Assembly: GCF_018618755.1 (NCBI RefSeq)
Contig: NZ_JACSMR010000002.1
Span: 402,969 to 466,968 of the forward strand
Direction: 5' to 3'
Source: Exiguobacterium sp. s193
Lineage (GTDB): Bacteria > Bacillota > Bacilli > Exiguobacteriales > Exiguobacteriaceae
Length of the DNA stretch: 64,000 bases
In this document: positions 61,279 through 64,000 of the stretch, in pieces
Layout: each line of letters begins with the position of its first letter
Numbering within the stretch: the stretch's first letter is position 1
Translations under genes and position numbers: made by a program
The notes under the pieces: generated by a model
What the model was told of the DNA's origin: nothing
The model's input: the letters and a program-made list of their open reading frames with translations, nothing else
Databases searched by the model: none

Positions 61279-62292
61279 TCAACCGACGAATTGAGTGACA
61301 CGCTTTAACTCACGTTCGACGTAATTTAAGTAGAACGCACCGTCAATTCGTTGGTCGAGACTTTGGGCAATTTCATAAATGTTCGACCGCAGTAGTCCGA
61401 GATATCCGACTTCTTCCTGCCGTGCCGTCCGGTAGGAAGCAGCATAGTGGGCAAGCAGGAATTGGAGGTAACCCCGGTCGGTCAGTAACGGAATCAATTG
61501 TTTCTTCTCATCCATCGACCAGACGTAACGCGGATTGTAATACATTTCAGCGTAGAGGTGATACGGCTCGTCGCCACCTGTGAAAAGTGGTTTGACGCGA
61601 CGAACTTCTTGAATGAGCCGTTCCGTCCAGTCGAACCGGTCTTGTTTACGGCTGAAAAAGAGCGGCAGGATGTACGGATGGGCTTGATCCGGCATCCGGG
61701 AACACCCGCGTTCGTGACGGATTGCTGCGTACAACAGGAGCGCACGATCTTCAAAACCACGTTCGATGGCATATGTCATCCGACTGAAGCCTTCGCATGA
61801 CGGGCAATCACTCAGTTCGTCAGACGGGGCATCGACCCATTCAGCTAAATAGAGGTCGGCTTGTTCCTCATCACCGAGTTTGCTGTAAATCATGAAACCG
61901 ATGTAGTCACGCGTCCGTGAAAAACCGTGCGCGTCACAAAAATCACTGAACAGTTCATAATCGGCTTCGAGTAAAGCGGCAGAAACATCTTCTTGTTCTG
62001 CGGCATAAATCAAATATGATTTATAATTCCAGTACAGGTCTAATTCCTGTTTATGAGTGAGTGTCATTTCGTCTTTACGCACCCAGTCCATCAATAATGA
62101 AAATGAGACGAGGAATGAACGGAAATGTCCAAGATCGAATTGATTTTGGGAAAAGGTCCAAAGTGCTAAGGGGCGAAGTGAATCATCTGTTGTTTCTTCA
62201 AAAATCGTCCAAAGGGATTCGCCGCGTTCAAGTGACGGATCTTCTTCTTTCAACCGAAGATATAAGTCGTTCAGTTCTTCATGAGGGTTCAT
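61279..62292 (-). CDS. Helical-repeat protein of unknown function
   Basis: 337 aa, no signal peptide, mostly helical with TPR-like character (ELNDLYLRLKEEDPSLERGE; DEEQADLYLAEWVD). A CPSCEGF motif near residue 185 has two Cys spaced as in a zinc or redox site. ATG at 62292 follows AAGGAGGGG. It ends 24 bp before the fusion gene's start, so both may be one transcript. I do not recognise a family. Confidence 0.7.
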   Translation of the reverse strand: MNPHEELNDLYLRLKEEDPSLERGESLWTIFEETTDDSLRPLALWTFSQNQFDLGHFRSFLVSFSLLMDWVRKDEMTLTHKQELDLYWNYKSYLIYAAEQEDVSAALLEADYELFSDFCDAHGFSRTRDYIGFMIYSKLGDEEQADLYLAEWVDAPSDELSDCPSCEGFSRMTYAIERGFEDRALLLYAAIRHERGCSRMPDQAHPYILPLFFSRKQDRFDWTERLIQEVRRVKPLFTGGDEPYHLYAEMYYNPRYVWSMDEKKQLIPLLTDRGYLQFLLAHYAASYRTARQEEVGYLGLLRSNIYEIAQSLDQRIDGAFYLNYVERELKRVTQFVG

Positions 62293-62382
62293 CTGTACCC
62301 CTCCTTTCTTATATGAGTATACCACGCGACGCGTGAGAAAACGTCGGTGAACGAACGCAACAAAAAATGATTCCGGTACGCG

Positions 62383-62823
62383 TTAATCGCGTGTCGGAAT
62401 CATTTCGAGAATTTGTGGATGCAGTTCGTTTGATGGCTGAAGTAAATCCTGGATCGTATAACTATTAAGTACCTGATGAAACGCGCCAATCGCGTCATCA
62501 AAGGCTTTACGCGCTGGATCTAGAGAAGGGTGTTCGTCGATCCCTTCTTGCGGATCTAGAAAATGAGCCGTTGGTTCAAACAACTGCACAACGTCACCGA
62601 TATAAATTTCATCCGGAGGACTCGCTAAGCGGAATCCACCACCGCGACCACGGACCGAATGGATTAATCCATTTTGTCCTAAACGATAGACAACTTTCAT
62701 CAGATGATTTTTTGAAATGTCGTAACAGTCCGCTACTTCCTGAATTCGGACGAGTCGATCAGCATGAGCTCCTGCAAACAGAAGCGACCGAATCGCATAG
62801 TCCGTATAACGTGTCATTCGCAT
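62383..62823 (-). CDS. Rrf2-family regulator, NsrR-like but without the cluster cysteines
   Basis: 146 aa. The Rrf2 winged helix is clear: MRMTRYTDYAIRSLLFAGAH, then DISKNHLMKVVYRLGQNGLI and the wing RGRGGGFRLA, all very close to NsrR. NsrR and IscR hold an Fe-S cluster by three Cys after this region; here residues 85-110 (FEPTAHFLDPQEGIDEHPS) contain none and the only Cys in the protein is C33. It may sense something else or bind constitutively. Divergent from a flavohemoglobin-like gene. ATG at 62823 follows AGGTGATA. Confidence 0.88.
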   Translation of the reverse strand: MRMTRYTDYAIRSLLFAGAHADRLVRIQEVADCYDISKNHLMKVVYRLGQNGLIHSVRGRGGGFRLASPPDEIYIGDVVQLFEPTAHFLDPQEGIDEHPSLDPARKAFDDAIGAFHQVLNSYTIQDLLQPSNELHPQILEMIPTRD

Positions 62824-62893
62824 GCTTATCACCTACTTAATACAGATATTAGAGGGCATTCGTGTGAAGAACAAGTCTCAATGTGTTAAAAGA

Positions 62894-62904
62894 AAGATGT
62901 ATTT
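62894..62904 (+). promoter_or_regulatory. NsrR-like half-site in the divergent promoter region
   Basis: AAGATGTATTT matches the NsrR half-site AAGATGYATTT as I recall it; the symmetric half (AAATRCATCTT) is not present, only AAAAGGTGAATTA. Placed between the Rrf2 gene and the flavohemoglobin-like gene. Confidence 0.35.
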
Positions 62905-62975
62905 CAAAAGGTGAATTAATATTTGTTTTTCATATAGGGGTCATTCATAATAAGGTGTGAAAGGCAGGTCATGGT

Positions 62976-63776
62976 ATGCATTTTGATCAGGCGTTACATC
63001 TCTTACAAAAAATTGGTCCAGAAATGGACAAACGCGGTTTGCGTATCGCAACACGGTTTTATGATCGGATCGAACGCGATTATAGCCAGGAGCTCCAACA
63101 GATGGGGCAACAAGATGTTCACTTGGAAAATCGTGAACTGAGAATTTTACGATTAAGCCAACTGCTGCGGCATGTGACGAGTCAACAGGAATCAAGTGAA
63201 TTATTTAAGCTCGTTTTGTTAGACGAAATCAATCAAACGAAGTCGTTTATCATGTCTTATCCGGAAATCGTCACTGATGAAATATTAGATGCCATTCAAA
63301 CGGAGTTTTCGCTCGAATCGAGTGATCCGCTCCTCGAAGCTTGGAAAATCGTCCATCATCAACTCGTCGATACGTGTCGGCACTTTTGTAAATATTCATC
63401 CCGTGACGACTGGCGACAGCTCGAAGTATTATTAATTGCAGAAACGCATCATCTAGGTGCTGTTATTGATGAAGCGAGATATGCCTTGACGAATCAACGA
63501 AAGACGACGCTCGTCCACCTCAACGACAGGGAGGCGGTCTCGACGAAGATGACGCGGACACTGGAAGGTCTGATTCAAAAAGGACTTATTTTCCATACCC
63601 TGCATCAAAATAGTGCAGATGAAGGGACGACTGAGTTTTTAGAGATGATTGCTAGCGATGACCCAATCGTGTTCGTCAGCGGATCGAGTCGATTTATTGC
63701 GGACGTCCAACGGATCCTCGAGCCGTTACCGGTCATCTTTGGTCCATTCATCGCGGATAATGCGTTGCCATCATAA
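62976..63776 (+). CDS. Degenerate flavohemoglobin-like protein (Hmp-like, reduced)
   Basis: 266 aa against about 400 for Hmp. Residues 8-140 follow the globin layout of flavohemoglobin (KRGLRIATRFYDRI; LLEAWKIVHHQLVDTCRHF), but where Hmp has the proximal heme His (KHTSF) this protein reads QTKSF, so heme ligation is doubtful. Residues 143-165 align with the start of the FAD domain (DDWRQLEVLLIAE); the rest of that domain is missing and the sequence jumps to the NAD-domain end (DPIVFVSGSSRFIADVQ). Divergent from an NsrR-like regulator, the usual partner of hmp. Frame is intact, with six tandem TAA codons at the end. Confidence 0.55.
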   Translation: MHFDQALHLLQKIGPEMDKRGLRIATRFYDRIERDYSQELQQMGQQDVHLENRELRILRLSQLLRHVTSQQESSELFKLVLLDEINQTKSFIMSYPEIVTDEILDAIQTEFSLESSDPLLEAWKIVHHQLVDTCRHFCKYSSRDDWRQLEVLLIAETHHLGAVIDEARYALTNQRKTTLVHLNDREAVSTKMTRTLEGLIQKGLIFHTLHQNSADEGTTEFLEMIASDDPIVFVSGSSRFIADVQRILEPLPVIFGPFIADNALPS

Positions 63777-63820
63777 TAATAATAATAATAAGTTACTTGA
63801 TATGAGTTGTTTTTACAGAC

Positions 63821-63867
63821 AAAAGCGAATTTTCCCGATTCAATTAAAGGGCGAATTCGCTTTTTTT
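63821..63867 (+). terminator. Terminator after the flavohemoglobin-like gene
   Basis: AAAAGCGAATT pairs with AATTCGCTTTT with a weakly paired interior, followed by seven T. Confidence 0.8.
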
Positions 63868-63875
63868 ATACACGA

Positions 63876-64000
63876 TAGATTGTCAAATTAAGTGCAACAC
63901 TTCTTCTGAGAAGACCTCATATGCAGTTCTCCAGTTAAGACATTTTCTTGGTCTACCATTTATCCAGGCGAGCGCTTGAGCGAGTTCAGAGCGACTGACC
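63876..64000 (-). mobile_element. Right-hand end of an IS30-family insertion sequence
   Basis: The transposase stop lies within the sequence ATTGTCAAATTAAGTGCAAC (from about 63879), which resembles the terminal inverted repeat of IS30-type elements, so the element edge is near 63876. The other end is outside the window. Confidence 0.65.
63883..64000 (-). CDS. IS30-family transposase, C-terminal end (truncated by window)
   Basis: The minus strand reads SRSELAQALAWINGRPRKCL, then NWRTAYEVFSEEVLHLI and TGA (63885-63883). INGRPRKCLNWRTAYEVF is the C-terminal signature of IS30 transposases. The gene continues beyond base 64000, so whether it is intact is not known. Confidence 0.85.
   Translation of the reverse strand, partial: VSRSELAQALAWINGRPRKCLNWRTAYEVFSEEVLHLI

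Overview
The window is a gene-dense, moderate-GC stretch of a Firmicutes (Bacillales) chromosome. Codon use, the gene set and several gene orders shared with Bacillus subtilis point to a Bacillaceae relative, most likely Exiguobacterium; the genus is inferred from memory of protein style and was not searched. Two blocks match the B. subtilis order as I remember it: miaA-hfq-(recombinase)-hflX-ynbB-glnR-glnA (32.4-39.3 kb) and DUF2227/lexA-yneA-yneB-ynzC-tkt-yneF, then ccdA-ccdC-yneK (47.2-59.5 kb). No rRNA, tRNA or CRISPR array was seen.

Layout: 0-1.1 kb anaerobic ribonucleotide reductase (nrdD end, nrdG). 1.2-6.2 kb a divergent MFS exporter/TetR pair, a SulP transporter and a fumarylacetoacetate-hydrolase-family enzyme. 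6.4-10 kb the fruRKA operon. 10-15 kb an aromatic acid exporter-like protein and a T-box-controlled phenylalanine hydroxylase, bracketed by repeat copies A and B. 15-25.3 kb DNA repair (ATL), a CDF transporter, a stress protein, a flavin oxidoreductase, a second divergent exporter/regulator pair, an NlpC/P60 wall hydrolase and an ABC exporter. 25.3-32 kb repeat C, an orphan IucD-like N-hydroxylase, HtrA protease, a DoxX-like protein, an SGNH hydrolase and an ABC-2 transporter. 32-39.3 kb the conserved miaA-to-glnA block. 39.3-46.7 kb accessory and glycerol genes (PD-(D/E)XK-like protein, azlCD, dhaKLM, glpFK). 46.8-56 kb repeat D, the SOS cluster, transketolase and a heterodimeric ABC exporter. 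56-64 kb a 3D-domain wall protein, Spo0E-like protein, ccdA/ccdC, a VOC plus S66 peptidase fusion, an Rrf2/flavohemoglobin-like divergent pair and the end of an IS30-type transposase.

The genes work together in recognisable units: fructose uptake and phosphorylation (FruA makes F1P, FruK makes FBP, FruR represses); glycerol uptake and phosphorylation (GlpF, GlpK, with a CcpA site) beside PTS-dependent dihydroxyacetone kinase (DhaKLM); nitrogen control (GlnR acting on two operators before glnRA); SOS response (three LexA boxes between lexA and yneA-yneB); tyrosine supply (T-box with a likely Tyr specifier before phenylalanine hydroxylase).

The most unusual material is a dispersed, structured ~290-390 bp intergenic repeat present four times, always downstream of and co-oriented with a gene; three of the four copies sit between two copies of the local gene's own intrinsic terminator hairpin. 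Other notable items are a flavohemoglobin-like protein that appears to lack its proximal heme histidine and FAD domain, divergent from an NsrR-like Rrf2 regulator lacking the Fe-S cysteines; a glyoxalase-fold/LD-carboxypeptidase fusion; and a terminator whose 3' arm is also the Shine-Dalgarno sequence of the next gene.
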